DNA from: Vanilla planifolia
Lineage: Eukaryota; Streptophyta; Magnoliopsida; Asparagales; Orchidaceae
Direction of reading: 5' to 3'
Assembly: GCA_023846275.1 (NCBI GenBank)
Contig: JAIUJO010000183.1
Location: forward strand, 730,745 to 794,744
DNA length: 64,000 nt
Below are positions 12,481 to 25,810 of the stretch, piece by piece. A program made the position numbers and the translations under genes. Under the pieces are notes generated by a model, which saw nothing but the letters and a program-made list of their open reading frames with translations, had not been told where the DNA came from and did not search any database. Every line of letters begins with the position of its first letter. The first letter of the stretch is position 1.

Positions 12481-15400
12481 GTTTTCTCGATTAATGCTCA
12501 TTCGGAATTAGTACAAACTACCAAATCAAATAAGGCAAAAAATAATAAATTATTGTTTTAGTATTAAATAAATATATTTTAACTCAATAATAAGAAAAAT
12601 TCAAACAATGCAATATAACCAATTCAAAGCCATGTAAAGGTAATAGGAGGCAAGATTTGGAGTTAAATTTTCATGTAATTAAAAAAACTATGATGAAATG
12701 AGATAAATATTATGCAAAAGTTTTCTTCAATAATACTATCGAAATAAAGCATAGTATTCTAAATTATAAAATCATGTGAGAACCAAGATGACCCCAAAAA
12801 AAGTTTTTTCCTCAATTGGGCTCCATTTTGAATTACAACAAATTACAAAACTAAATACGCATAGATAATAATAAACTATTATATTAATTTTGGGTAAATA
12901 TATATTAATGCTAAGATTTCAAAAGTTCATGAAATGTAATATAAAAAAAAATTAAAGCAAAGTAAAGAAAGGTTTTTTATTGTTACATTGCTATATAAGT
13001 AAATTAAAGTAAGGAATTTCAAGTAATGAAATAAATTATACTAGAATGTGACCTTGCAAGGGGTAAGATGATCGAGTGTAACATCTTTGACGATTAAATC
13101 TTGAATGAAGTGAATTACCTCAATTGTTTAAACAATGGAAAATATATTCAAAATATAAAAAAGAATATTTAATTGTAAGGAACTTAACATGATGAATTCA
13201 ACAACATCAGTTTCATCATCATTAAACTTCATCTTGAATTACTATGAAGAACTAAACTAAATAAGTCTAAATAATAAGATATAATTATTTTAATTATAAC
13301 TAAAAATGTATTAGGATTCTAGTGAGATAAATTAATGTAGTATGCTATAACCAAGTGAAATTATTGCAAAGGGAACATGAGAGAAGATTAAGAGCTAAGT
13401 AGGAACACAACCAAGTCAGAGCAAAAAACATTTGGAGAAATAAGAATTTTTTTATGAAAGTTTTACTACAAGATTCTAAGGAGTTTTACTATGACATCCT
13501 AAATCATCAAATTAAATAGAAATAGCAATGTCTCATTAAATGCACACAAAACTAAAAAAATATTATTTATAACAAAAAAATATTTAATTAGATAGAGTTT
13601 GTTGAAAGCAATTGAATAACCTTCATTTGATCTACATCACACATAGTTTGGAGACAACATAAAGCACAAATTTAACTAAGTGCAAATAATAATAAATTAT
13701 AATTTTAATATTAACTAAATATATTCTAATGTTAAAATGACATAAATTGAAGGAGTTGAATATAACAATATCAAAGTGATGTATAGGTCACATCACAAAA
13801 GAGTTAGAGTAGCAATATAAACAAAATTAAATAGAAAATTAAGAAATAAGATAAAATGTATAGGAATGATCTATTACAGTATACTAAGGAGACCAAGTGT
13901 AACTTTTTTGTCCTCAAATTAGCTATAAAATGGAATGTTTCAAGAATCATGAAAATCTATTAAAAATACCTTTTAAAAAATATGTATATCTAACTAGTTA
14001 TAGATAGTTGAGAGGAGTCCAACAATAACATTTTCATCTTTATCTTATTAGGTTTGGAATTACTATGAATTATCAATGAAATGAAAACAAAAGTTGATAA
14101 AATATTTTTTTAATATCAAGTAAATAAATTTTAAAGAAGACATTACGTTAATTTAGGTAATGTTTTACAACAATATCAAAGAAATGTAAAGATTACGTAA
14201 GTGGGGATTTAGAGTTAAAAGATAACTAAACCAAATCAAAAAAAAAATTTAAAGAAATGAAATAAATTTTGTGAGAAAGATTTATTACAAAATACTAAAA
14301 TGATTATGTGTACAACATCCATAATTATCAAATCAAGTATGATTAAAAATATCTTATACATCCTAAACATCAATAAAAACTACATATAAAAAAATATTTC
14401 TATTTAATTGAATAAAGATCATGAAGACGAGCCAATGACAATTGCTTACTTTCAATTTGACAACATTTTTAATGATTGAGAATTATCAAACCAAATACAC
14501 ATAAATGGTAATAAATTTTTATATAATCTTAAATATTTAAATATATTATTTTAAATTATAAATTATATTAAATGAAGACTACGATTGGAAAAAACTTTAC
14601 AAAAAAGAGCAGACTTTGAGAAACATTATAATTTAAAAAACTCAATGAAAAAATTAAAAGAAATTAGACAAATTACATAGGAAAGTTGCATTCCATGTCA
14701 CAAATTGCTTTGAGTATAAAATACCTAATTATCCAATAATGTAAAAGTCCAATTTCTCACAAATAATGGAAAAAGAATTAAAAATGTCTAGAAATAACAT
14801 AAATAAAGAGTTAAATACAAAACACTTGTCATGACATTTCTAGCTAACTTCAGTTTTTCTTGTTATTACCTCATATCGAATTATTGTGAATTATCAAAAT
14901 AATTAGGCATATCGAATAATAAGTTATTATTTTTATATTATGTATACATATATTAAAATTGAAAGGAGACAAAATAATGTAATTTAAAATAATAAAATCA
15001 AATCAAAGTAGATGTATTTAAGAGGAGATTTAGAGTTATGTTGTAATATAACTGAATAAAAAAACTTGAAAAAAATATAAATTATACGAGAAAGTAGCTT
15101 TCCAATGTATAGTAATTCATTACGACATGCTCAGTCATAAGAAAAGTAAAAATAGAAATATCTCATAATGAGTGGTAATCCTAAATGAAAAAATATTTAA
15201 AAATTAATAAATAAAATAATAATTAAAAAATAGACACGATCAAGACGGGTTGAACAATTTATTTCTCATCATGATTTGACCTTGATCAGATTTTTACGAA
15301 TTTCCAAAATTAATAAACATAAATAAAAATAAACTATAATTTTTTTATTATGTAAATAATCATATTAAAGTTGAAGTGAGATAAATTGAAGAAATATAAT

Positions 15401-16359
15401 ATAATAAAATGAATGGTAAGTACTTGAAAATTAATAAGATAAGTAGTAGAAGTAACTTCAATTTCCAAAATTTCAAGAGAATTTGTGGATATTCTAGATT
15501 GACTAATAAAGCACAAATCAAAATTTATCTTAAAACATTCCAAAAACCTTAAAAAAAATTATAATCAAAGTGTTTTAAAGTACAAGAGAGGACGAAATGA
15601 GGGCATAGTAAAAAATCCAAGACAAAATTAAAAATTTAGTTAAATGACATAAATTATATAACAAGGATGCAATCTGAAACACTAAGGTGATTTGTTTATC
15701 ATCCTTCAACAACAAATCAATTATGAGTCAAAAAGCATCATGACACGATAAATCGCACAAAAAGTTTATTATTTAAAAAAGACACATATTCAATTCGATA
15801 AAGGTGGTTCATATGAATTAGATGATGCTTGGTATTTGTCTAAAACAAACCTGATTTTGAATTACTACAAATTAACAATATAATAATAAATTATTATTGT
15901 AATAATATTTAAAAATACACCAAATTTGCTACATATAAATCTAAATAACATAATATAACCAAATCAAAATGTTGGAAAAGTCACTAGAAATAAGATTTTG
16001 AGTTACATAAAATTTTAACATTATTAAAGTAAAAATTAGAATAATTGAGATGCATTGTATAAGAAAATTGTATTCATCTTGTTTCATATTATTAAATCCA
16101 AAAGTATTTCTTCAACTTGTTTGAACCATCTTTGGAAATACAAGTTGCAACAAAAAGATAAATTATTATATTAATATTATAAAGAAAAATATTAAAATAT
16201 TGATAAAATAGATCAAATGAATATAGCATAACCAAATGAGGAAAATATAAATGGTCAATAACCAATTCAACATGGAAATTGCTAGTAAAATAATTGATCG
16301 TAAAATTATGAACAAAAAATATCTTATAAAATAAGGATAAATTGTTAGAAATAATGCAT

Positions 16360-16400
16360 ACACACACACACACAGACATATATATATATATATATATATG
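16360..16400. repeat. Compound microsatellite (AC)n-(TA)n
   Basis: An (AC) run at 16360-16374 is followed by GACA and then an uninterrupted (TA) run at about 16379-16399. It sits at a join between two monomer phases. On the left is a degenerate GATAAATTG...GCAT box; on the right is GTAAAAGTTGAAGCAAAATGAG, the ATTAAAGCTAAAATGAG box. The TA run is probably an expansion of the ATATAT that normally precedes that box. Reverse translation of this stretch makes the YIYIYI and CVCVC runs seen in the longest minus-strand open frame. Confidence 0.95.
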
Positions 16401-16711
16401 TAAAAGTTGAAGCAAAATGAGATAAAACAAAGTAAGGCCATTAAGCAAGATAAAAGTGATGTAAAGGTCACACAAGAGGATACTAAATTTTAAGATAAAT
16501 TACTTTTCAAATGGTGCATACCATAGTACTGAGTAGATCGACTGTGACGTTTGTAATTGCTAAACATGTATAAAATGAAATAACCTTAGAGATCTTGTAA
16601 ACATGAGTATAACAACATTTACGTCATTTCAATCGAGCATTACTTTGATTTACTATGAATTATAAAGTTAAATAAACATAAATAATAAAAAAGCTATTAT
16701 TTAAGTGCAAA

Positions 16712-16723
16712 TTATATATATAT
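16712..16723. repeat. Short AT-dinucleotide run in the monomer ATATAT box
   Basis: A short TATATATATA run immediately precedes ATCAAAGCTAAAGTAAGG, the usual ATTAAAGCTAAAATGAG box. It is a mild expansion at the same monomer position as the runs near 16379 and 23207. Confidence 0.7.
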
Positions 16724-17260
16724 CAAAGCTAAAGTAAGGTCAAATAAATGAATGTATTATAATCAAATAAAGTAATGCAATGGTCACACGAGAGAAGAAT
16801 TATAGTTAAATTATAATATACATAAATAAAAAAAATATTTGAAGAAATAATATGAATTGTATAAATATGTTTCATTATAAGATACTAAGGAGATAGATTA
16901 TAACTCATCGATCATAAAATCATGAAAGCATTCAAACAACATATAAAAAGACGTAAAAATCAAAAACTTTAAAATATTTAAAAATTTGAAAATGAATTGT
17001 TTTACAGATGGAGCTCTTAAGGATGCATCATATAACATTTTTGTCATCTCAATCACATGCTCTTAGGAATTGCCAAAAAGTTTAAAATAAAATAAACATA
17101 AATTAAAAATATATTATTTTAGTAAAAAGTAAATATATAATGAAACATAAATGAGTTAAATTAAAAAAATACAACAAAATCAAATCAAAATAATGTAAAC
17201 ATCACATAAGAAGAAAAATACAGTTCATATTTGTATAACAAATTCAAATAAAAAATTGGA

Positions 17261-17325
17261 AGGAATGACAAAAATTGTATGACAAATAAAGATAAAATTT
17301 TTTTTTTAATTGGATAGTACTTCTA
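17261..17325 (+). repeat. Deletion join and T-run in a monomer
   Basis: An AATGACAAAAATTGTATGAC copy of the ATGAGATAAATTGTATGAG box passes through a poly-T stretch near 17300-17310 straight into AATTGGATAGTACTTC, the TTGGATAGAGCTC box. The GATCGAGTGTAAC landmark and about 130 bp around it are absent. This explains the roughly 720-bp landmark gap between 16900 and 17620. Confidence 0.5.
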
Positions 17326-19585
17326 GAGACAGGTTTAATAGAGTTGGTTTCATCTCGAACATAAGTAATTTGGAATGACTTCAAATTAGGAAGGTAAATA
17401 ATCATAAATAACTAAAAAAATAAATACTAAGTAAATACATATTATAACTAAGATGAGATACATTGAACCAAAGTATTTTAATCAATTTAACTGGATATAA
17501 ATGCCTCAAAAAAAGATTTAGAGTTACATAACAATATCGACAGACAAAAGTGAAAATTTTGAATGAATAAGAAAAATTGAACAAGAAACTACTATTGTAT
17601 ATTACTAAAAAGATCGAGTGTAACTTCCTTGATTATCAAATTAGAAATGAATTAAATTATCTCTTAAAGGCTCCACAAAAAAATGAAGCAAAAACATTTA
17701 TAAATTTAAAACTCAATCTTTAAATGGAAAGGTCTCATTTCGATAGTCCAATCTCATTTCTTTCATTTATATCAAATTTTAGTGTTGAATTACACAAACA
17801 AAAAAAATAAATATCTATTAATAATAATAAAATAATACTTTTACACAAAGAGTATATATGTTATTTCTAAAAAAAGAATAATGTAAGAAAAATAATGCAA
17901 TAAATTTATTGTGATGTAAAGGTCACATAAGAGAAAATTTAAATTTGCAAAACATAATAAAAATTAAAAAATAAAAATTTAAGCAAGTGACATAATGTGT
18001 ATGGGAATATTGCATTCGAAGATAGTAAGGAGATGCACTATAACCTTATAAATTATCAAATGAGCTATTGATTGAAATGTTTCCAAAATTATGCAAAAGC
18101 CTATAAAATAATATATTAAAACATATGAAATTTCATATTTATTTGGATAGAGCTCATTGGCACTAGTTTAACCAAGTTTGTTTGTCTTAATTGTGTCTCA
18201 GCAAAAAAAATAAATAATATTAATTTATCAATTCAATATTATTCAAATATTTGTTAAAAGCTAAAATATGATAAATTATATAGAGACGTTACATTCTCAG
18301 ATTACTAAAGAGATCATATGTAAAAACCTTGATAATAAAATAAAGTAAAAATCACAATGGCTCATAAAAAAGACAAAAACATGGAAGAAAATTAATTTAA
18401 TGTAACGAATAAATTTTTAGTTTTAATAGAGCTCGCTAAAACGTGTTAAATGACGTTCCTTTTGTCCATGTTTTAAATTTTTTGGAATTATAATAAATTA
18501 CAAAGTTAAATAAACTTAAATAATAACAAACTACTATTTTAATGTAAAGCAAATATATGTGAAAGTTGAAATTAAATTAATTAAAGAAATCAAATTAAAT
18601 TGAATAAAAGCAATGTAAATGCTAAATGAGAGGAGATATATAACTGCCTAGTGATACAAAAAAAATTGCAAAAAGTTTGAGAAGATATATAACTGCCTCA
18701 TTCGTCAAATCATGTTTGAGTTGAAAAATATGGTAATCCATTCCAAAATCTATGGAAAACACATTTAAAAATATAAAAAAATTAAATTCGATGATGCTCC
18801 ATAACACAAGTCCAACAAAATTTGCTCCATCTAAACAAATAGTATTTTGAATGACAACTAATTATCAAGTTAAACTTGCATAAAAAATTATAATTTTTAG
18901 TATTGATTAAAAATATTTTAAAGATAAAGGAGGGAAATTGAACATATAAAAAACAACAAATTAAAAGTGATGTAAAGGTGAGCTAGGGTATCATAGTAAT
19001 GTAACTATTTCAAAGTAACAAATTTGAAAGAATAAGATAATTTGAATGAAAAAGGTGCAACCCAAAGATTTCACTTATTCTAGCATCATCAATAGTGTCA
19101 TCACCGATACTGGAAGTTGAAACAAATTAAAATATCTTGAAAAATATAATAAAATCATAAAAAATAATAATATTTCAAAAATAAAATAAAAATATTTAAT
19201 TGGATAGTACTTGTTAAGATGGGTTTGAGGACATTAATTTCTTCTTGAGCTAACATCGCTTAGAATTAGTATGAGTTAATGAAATAAATAAGAAAAAAAA
19301 TTCTTTTTGTTGGAAGTAAAAACATAGAAAAGTAAAATTAATATAATTACAATGTAACCATGTCGAATTAATGTAGAGGTCACATGTAAGAAGAAACAAA
19401 GATAATTGTATTACTTAAAAAATAAAATTAAAAAATTTCAAGTAAAAAAATAGATTAAAAAGGAAAATTGTAATCCAAGGTGTAATGAAGATCGAGAGTA
19501 ACATCCATAATCCTAAAATCGTATATAAATGAAAATTTTATTTTAAAGCATGTAAAAATACTTGAGAATAAAATATTTCAAAATA

Positions 19586-19613
19586 CAAAAAATGTATCAA
19601 AAAATGTATCAAA
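19586..19613 (+). repeat. Twofold 12-bp direct repeat
   Basis: AAAATGTATCAA occurs twice in direct succession (19589-19600 and 19601-19612), with one or more matching bases at either edge. It lies beside the TAAAATATTTCAAAATAC box of a monomer. It is a very local replication-slippage product. Confidence 0.75.
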
Positions 19614-22600
19614 TAAAGTATGAATCGAAATAATTCATAAAGGGTAAGAGAACATAGTGAAACATCTAAAAAATATTAAAAATACATGTTTAATAAGTTA
19701 GGGCTATATCATGATAAAAAATTTTAAAGAATAAAAGTTATTATTTTTCTTATGAAGAAAATGTATATATTAATGTTAAAATAAGTTAAATTAAAGAAAG
19801 GTAACATAAACAAATTTGTGAGATGGATAGGACACATGAGAGTAGATTTTTAGTTACACTACAACTTAAGGAGAGATAAATTATAGGAGAAATTTACAAT
19901 CGAAAATACAAGGAAGGTAAAGAGTAATATACTTAAATATCAAATAAAAAATGAGTCAAAAGTTTAAAAAACTTTGCAAACAAAACTACTAAGGAAAATA
20001 TCCAAATTTTTCAAAAATAATAATTTAAATTTGTAGTGCTCATCAAGAACGATCCAATAACAACTATTTCGTGAGGATCTTACCTTGTTCAAAATAAATA
20101 ATTACAATTTTTATTTTAATATTTACAAAACGTCTATCAAAGCTAAAGTTAGGAAAATTGAAGGAATGTAATATACAAAAGTCAAAGTGATGTAAATGAA
20201 ACACAGGATCATATTTAAAGATGAATTTTAATTTAACAAAATAAAACTGAAACATTGGTAGAAATGATATAATATGTGTAGGATAAAAGAAAGCTGAGAA
20301 AATAAGGGAATGTGCTTAACATTCTTGATTATTATTTTAGTGGCAAATTAAAATGTATCATAAAGTATTTCAATACCATAAGAAAAGATATCTAAAAATA
20401 ATAAAAAAAATAATTGGAAAAAGTTCATTGAGACACTTCTAACAACATTTGTTGCTCTTCATCCAAACGTCATTTTGAATTATTAAGAATTGACATAATA
20501 AAAAAAGAAATAATAATAATAAATTGTTATTTTACTCTTATGTAAATATGAGTTACAACTAAAATGATGGAAATTGAAGCAATAGATTATTAACCAATCA
20601 AAGTGGTATAACGATCATATGGAAAGATATATCTTTTGTGAAAGTTGCAAACAAAGATAATAAGATGATCTACTATAATATCTTTCATCATTAAATTAGG
20701 TTAGAATTAAAATATCACAAAAACATTTCAGAACAAAAGAAAATAAATACTAAAAATATATGAAAACAAATATTTATCTAGATAAATCTCATCAATATTT
20801 GTGAAACAAACTTTTTATTTTAATTATAGCTCATTTGGAATTACATTGAATTTCAAAAATAAATAAAAATAAATAATATTAAATTATTATTTAAATGGTG
20901 TGTAAATATGCATTAAAAACAAATAAGGTAAATTAGACTAACATAGTATTACAAAAAAAATTAAATAAATAAGAAATTTTTTTTGGAATGTTATTTTCTA
21001 ATATACTAAAAATGTTAAGTGTGATATCATCGATGTTTAATCACATAAGAATCTAAAGGTCTCATAAAACATACCAGAACCCTAATAACTCAGAAACTTA
21101 AAACTAATATAAATGAATCTTTACATCGATAGAACTTGTTATGTCACGTCCAAAATGTTTGTATTGTCTTTTTCACACATTGTTTGGAATAACTATGAAT
21201 AAGAAAATAAATAAGATAAATGAAAAAAATGATCATTTTCATATTATGTAAGTACATATTAAAATGAAACAAAATAAATTGGAGAATTGTAATATAACAA
21301 AATCGAATGAATTTAAATGTTAAATTTTATGACATTTAGAATTAAATAATGGTATAACATAATCAAAGAAAAATATTTCAACAAAATTGTTTGGGAAAGT
21401 CACCTTGCGAAAAACTTGGGGGATCAAGTGTGTCACACTTAATTGAAAAATTAACCATGAATCAAAAAGCTCATAAAAATATGAACAATTTTGAGCATAG
21501 AAGTATTTGGAAAAATCAAAATTAATATTAAATTTGATCGAATTCTTCATGATGAGTTTAAGTCAATTGTTACACCTCCAAGAAACCTCATCTAAAAATA
21601 CTTGAGCACAAAAAATTGTAAATTATTACTCAAAGATTAACTAAATATATATTAATGCTAAAATAATATTAATTTAATATAAGAAAATAAAAAATTTTTA
21701 TGGGTTCCATGAGAGGACATTTTGAGTTACAAAGCAATATATAACCAATTCAAAGTTAAAAAAAGTTTATGAAATGACTTAAAATATAATAGAAAATTAC
21801 ATTAAAAGATACAAAGGAAATGTAGCATAATATACTCTATTGTCAAATAGGACATGAATTGAAATGTCTCATAATTGGTGTCGAAACCCAAGTAAAAGAA
21901 ACTATTTAAAAAAATAGAAATAATTTAAAATGTAATAATGAATATTTCATAAGATAGATCTCTTTAAGATAAATGAAATAATATTTCTTTCATTTATATC
22001 AAACATGATATAGAATTACTATGGATTACCATAAAAAATGATCATAAATAAAAATTAATTATTAATTTAACATTAGGTAAATATATATTAAATTTGAAAT
22101 TTAAGAACTCTAACATCTGACAAAATAAATGGAATTGAATGGTCATGTTAGAGCAAAACCAGAGTTTCCTAATAATATAACCTATTGAAAGACAAAAATA
22201 TTAAGAAATGGGAAAAATTGAATGACAAAGATGCATTCTAAGATATTAAGGACATCATGTGGATCACACCTGATCATCAAATTAGATAAGAGTGAAATTA
22301 TATCATATTGTGTGTACAACTTGAATTTAATGATGTGTATTTTTTTCTATGTCTGACCTCATTTGGAGTTACTATAAGTTACCAAACTAAATATTCTTAA
22401 AGAAAAAATAAATTATTATTTTAATAATTAGGAGATATATATTATGTTTGGAATGATAAAATTAGAAATAACATAAATTATCTCAATCAATGTCACATAA
22501 AGTGTGCATGAGAAGAGAACTATAGTTTTATAGTGATATAAGACAATGAATGTGAGGCAATTGAAGAAATGTGATTTAGTGTAAGATAGCTACACTACAT

Positions 22601-23206
22601 AATGCCAACATGATTTAGTGTAAAATTCTCAGTTATCAAATCATGTATGAATTATCTTGTTAAAAAGCCTTAGCATTTACAATATATTTTTAAACATAAA
22701 ATTTCTCAATTGATCTTTTTAACCTCAGTCAAGCCATGTTTAGTGTTGCTAAAATTACCAAATTATATGAAAACAAATAGCAATAAATTATTACTTTTAT
22801 AATAAGTAAATTTATAATAAAATGTAAATAAGTTATACTGAAATAATGTAATATAACAAAGTCAAGGCTTTGTAAAGATTAGATGATGTAAGAATTAGGG
22901 CAACATAGTAATATAACAATATAAAGGCTAAAATTTTCACGTAATCATATTGATTTTGTGGGAAAGTTTAATTCCAAGATGCTAAGATGTTCGAGTGTAA
23001 CTTCCTTTACTATCAAAACATAAACTAAATAAAATGCATCTGTAACACAACAGAATGCTTAGCAAAAAAAAATATATGAAAATACAATAAATATTTTATA
23101 TAATAGAGCTTTGAGAGACAAGCCAAGCCAAGAAAAGATCAATTAAAAAATCTATTGTCAAAAAAAATAGTATAAATGAAAAAGATTATTATTTTTAATT
23201 AAGTAG

Positions 23207-23232
23207 ATATATATATAAGTATATATATATAT
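23207..23232. repeat. Interrupted (AT)n microsatellite in the monomer ATATAT box
   Basis: ATATATATATA at 23207-23217 is followed by AGT and then ATATATATATAT at 23221-23232, leading into GTTAAAGTCAAAATAGG, the ATTAAAGCTAAAATGAG box. The arrangement looks like a duplication of the AAGTAAATATATAT piece of the monomer followed by dinucleotide growth. Confidence 0.9.
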
Positions 23233-23795
23233 GTTAAAGTCAAAATAGGATAATTTAAAATAATATAATATAGCAAAATCAAAGTGATGTAGACAACACG
23301 TCAGAGGGAACTTAGATTTGCATTATAAATTACTAATTCAAAGTAATAAATTTGAAGAAATGTGATACATTGTACCAAAAATTAGTGCTCAAAAAATGCT
23401 TTTGGGATAGATTGTAACATCGTTAACCATCAAATCATGTTTGAATTAAAATGTCCGTAAAGCATGCGAAAATCAAAATAAATTTTCAAAAATATTAAAA
23501 TTAATATTTAATGAAAACAATCACCATCGTATTGGGTTTTGCTTTACCTTGATCGATCTTCGTTTCTAATTACAATGAGTTAATTAATTAAATTATCATA
23601 AAGAACAATGAATTATTATTTTTAAGCAGTAAATATATAACAAATTAAAGATATGTAATATAACAAAATCATGTCAACAAAAAAGACACATTAGAAACAA
23701 ATTAGTTTTACAACTATAACCAATTCAAAAATAGAAGATTTTCAAAAATAAGCTATAGAATAACGCTACATTTCAAGGTTATAATGAGGCCATGG

Positions 23796-23905
23796 GTAAA
23801 ATTCATAATTGTCAAATATTTTAGTTACATAGTAACATAATGAAATGAAAGGAAAAATTTGAAAAAATGTGGTAAATTGTAAAATCATTTTGGGCTCTTA
23901 TGCAG
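23796..23905 (+). repeat. Strongly shortened unit (about 109 bp between landmarks)
   Basis: Two consecutive GATCGAGTGTAAC-type landmarks, near 23796 and 23905, are only about 109 bp apart. Between them are a CATAATTGTCAAAT box, an AGTTACATAGTAACATAATG box and a TTTGAAAAAATGTGGTAAAT box. The unit therefore lacks the section from TAAAATATTT through TGTAAAGGTCACATG. It is the shortest complete landmark-to-landmark interval found here. Confidence 0.55.
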
Positions 23906-25387
23906 GAATATTGATCATTAAATCATGCATTGATCAAAATACCCTATAAAACATAATATTTAAAAGTGAGAAAAAGAATATTAATTAGATACAAAAAAAT
24001 GGAGAGAAGTCAAATGAAACATTGTTTTTGTCACTCAGAATGCATTTGGAATTACAATTAATCACTAGTGTAAATCATAATATATAATAATAAATTGAAT
24101 TTTAAATATTAAGTTAATATATAATATAGGTAAATGGGATATTTTTATGCAATGTAATATAGTCAAATAAAAGTATTGTGAACGTCAAAAATTATTATTA
24201 TTTAGAAAAATAAGAAATTGAAGATAAAGGTTTTAAACAATAAGATAAATTATAAGGAAAATTTACATTGAAATATAATAAGAAAATTGATGTTGACAAA
24301 CAAATTCATCAAATAAAATTTGAATTAAAATGACTCATAAAGTACACCCAGAATATAAAATAATATTTAAAAAAAATAAATGAATAATAAAATGTATAAA
24401 GCTCATCAAGATGAGTCCAATAATATTTTTTTCTAATCGGTTATACCTTGCTTAGAATTAACAGAAACTATTTTCATGAATAAGAATAAATAATAAATAA
24501 TTATTATATTAATGTAAAGTAAATATAAAAAAAATTTGACATTAGATAAATTAAAATATTTGTAAAATAATCTAATAGAAGACATGTAAATGTTACAAGA
24601 CATGAGATTAAGGGTCAAATGATAATATACTAAAATTTAAAGCAAAAAATTGAATAAATTATATAAATTGTGATAAAATGTTGCATTCAAAGATACTTCA
24701 GAGATCAAGGATAATATGCTTTATTATTAAACAAGTTCTAAATAGATTTGTATCATAAATCATGATAAAACATTAGGAAATGGAATGATTAAAAATTTGA
24801 AAATAAATATTTAGATGGATAGTTGTTATGAAGTTAGTTAAATGATGTTTGTTTCTACTCAATCAAACCTCATGGGGAATTTTTGTGAAGTATCATATTA
24901 AATAAGAATAAATAATATTGAAGTATTTTTGAAATGTTGAGTAGTTTTAAACAAAAACTAAAATGAGATAAATTATATCAATATAATATAAATAAATAAA
25001 AGTAATGTAACTGTCATACAATAGAGCATTCAGGGTTAAAATGTAATCGAACAAATTCAAAGTGAAGAATTTCAAAAACTAAGACAAATTCAAAGTGAAT
25101 TATATATGTCATTTTATAATAAAAATGTCTTTCGAATTGTAATAATTTGTAAAAAAAAATATTAATAAATAATAAACAATTTCTAGTTTAATATTTTCTA
25201 AATATGTATTAAAACATAATTGTAATAAATAGTGGCAATGTAATATTATCAAATTAAAGAACTATAAATGTGATAACAAAAAAGATTTAGAGTTGCATTG
25301 TATATATACAAATCAAAGAAAAATTTTTGAAGAAAAGAGAAAAATGGTACGACAATGTTGCATTCCAAGGTGCTGAGGAGATCTAGT

Positions 25388-25810
25388 GTAAACTCATAAA
25401 TTCTCAAATAAGATGCAAATCAAACTATTTCTTAACACATACGTAAATCCAAAGAAAATAAAATATTTAAACATATAAGAATGAATGTATAATTAGATAG
25501 AGCTCTTTGAGATGAAGCAAACAAGATTTGTTTCATATCAATTAAACCATATTAGGTATTCTTGGAAATTACTATTGAAAATAGATATAAAAAATAAGAA
25601 ATTTTTTAGTTAATGATAAGTAAATGTACATTATGTTTGAAAAGGGATAAATTGAAACAATGTAATGTAGGAAAAATGAAGAGATGTAAAATTTACATGA
25701 TGGGAGATTTACAGTGAGATGATAATATAACAAAATAAACGAAAAACTTCAAAGAAATATGATAAATTGTAAGAAAAGTTCCATTATAACATACTAAGGA
25801 GATCAAGTGT
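25388..25810 (+). repeat. Example of a near full-length F monomer
   Basis: This unit, about 421 bp from landmark to landmark, shows the normal box order: CTAGTGTAAACTC and TTCTCAAATAAGATG at the start; AATAAAATATTTAAACAT near 25456; AATTAGATAGAGCTC near 25491; GAGATGAAG; TTTGTTTCATATC near 25528; GGAAATTACTATTG near 25564; AAGTAAATGTACATTATG near 25618; GGGATAAATTGAAACAATG near 25644; GAGATGTAAAATTTACATG near 25681; GGGAGATTTACAGTG; GATAATATAACAAAATAAAC near 25720; AAGAAATATGATAAATTG; TTCCATTATAACATACTAAGG; and GATCAAGTGTAACATTG at 25801. It can serve as a reference unit for mapping the others. Confidence 0.75.

Noticed and set aside
16092-16475. Longest open frame (127 codons, minus strand) with YIYIYI and CVCVC runs
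   Set aside because: It spans the (AC)n-(TA)n microsatellite and ordinary satellite boxes, and an overlapping frame of 101 codons on the same strand is equally open. No start context or domain is visible, and its words recur in other repeat-derived frames.
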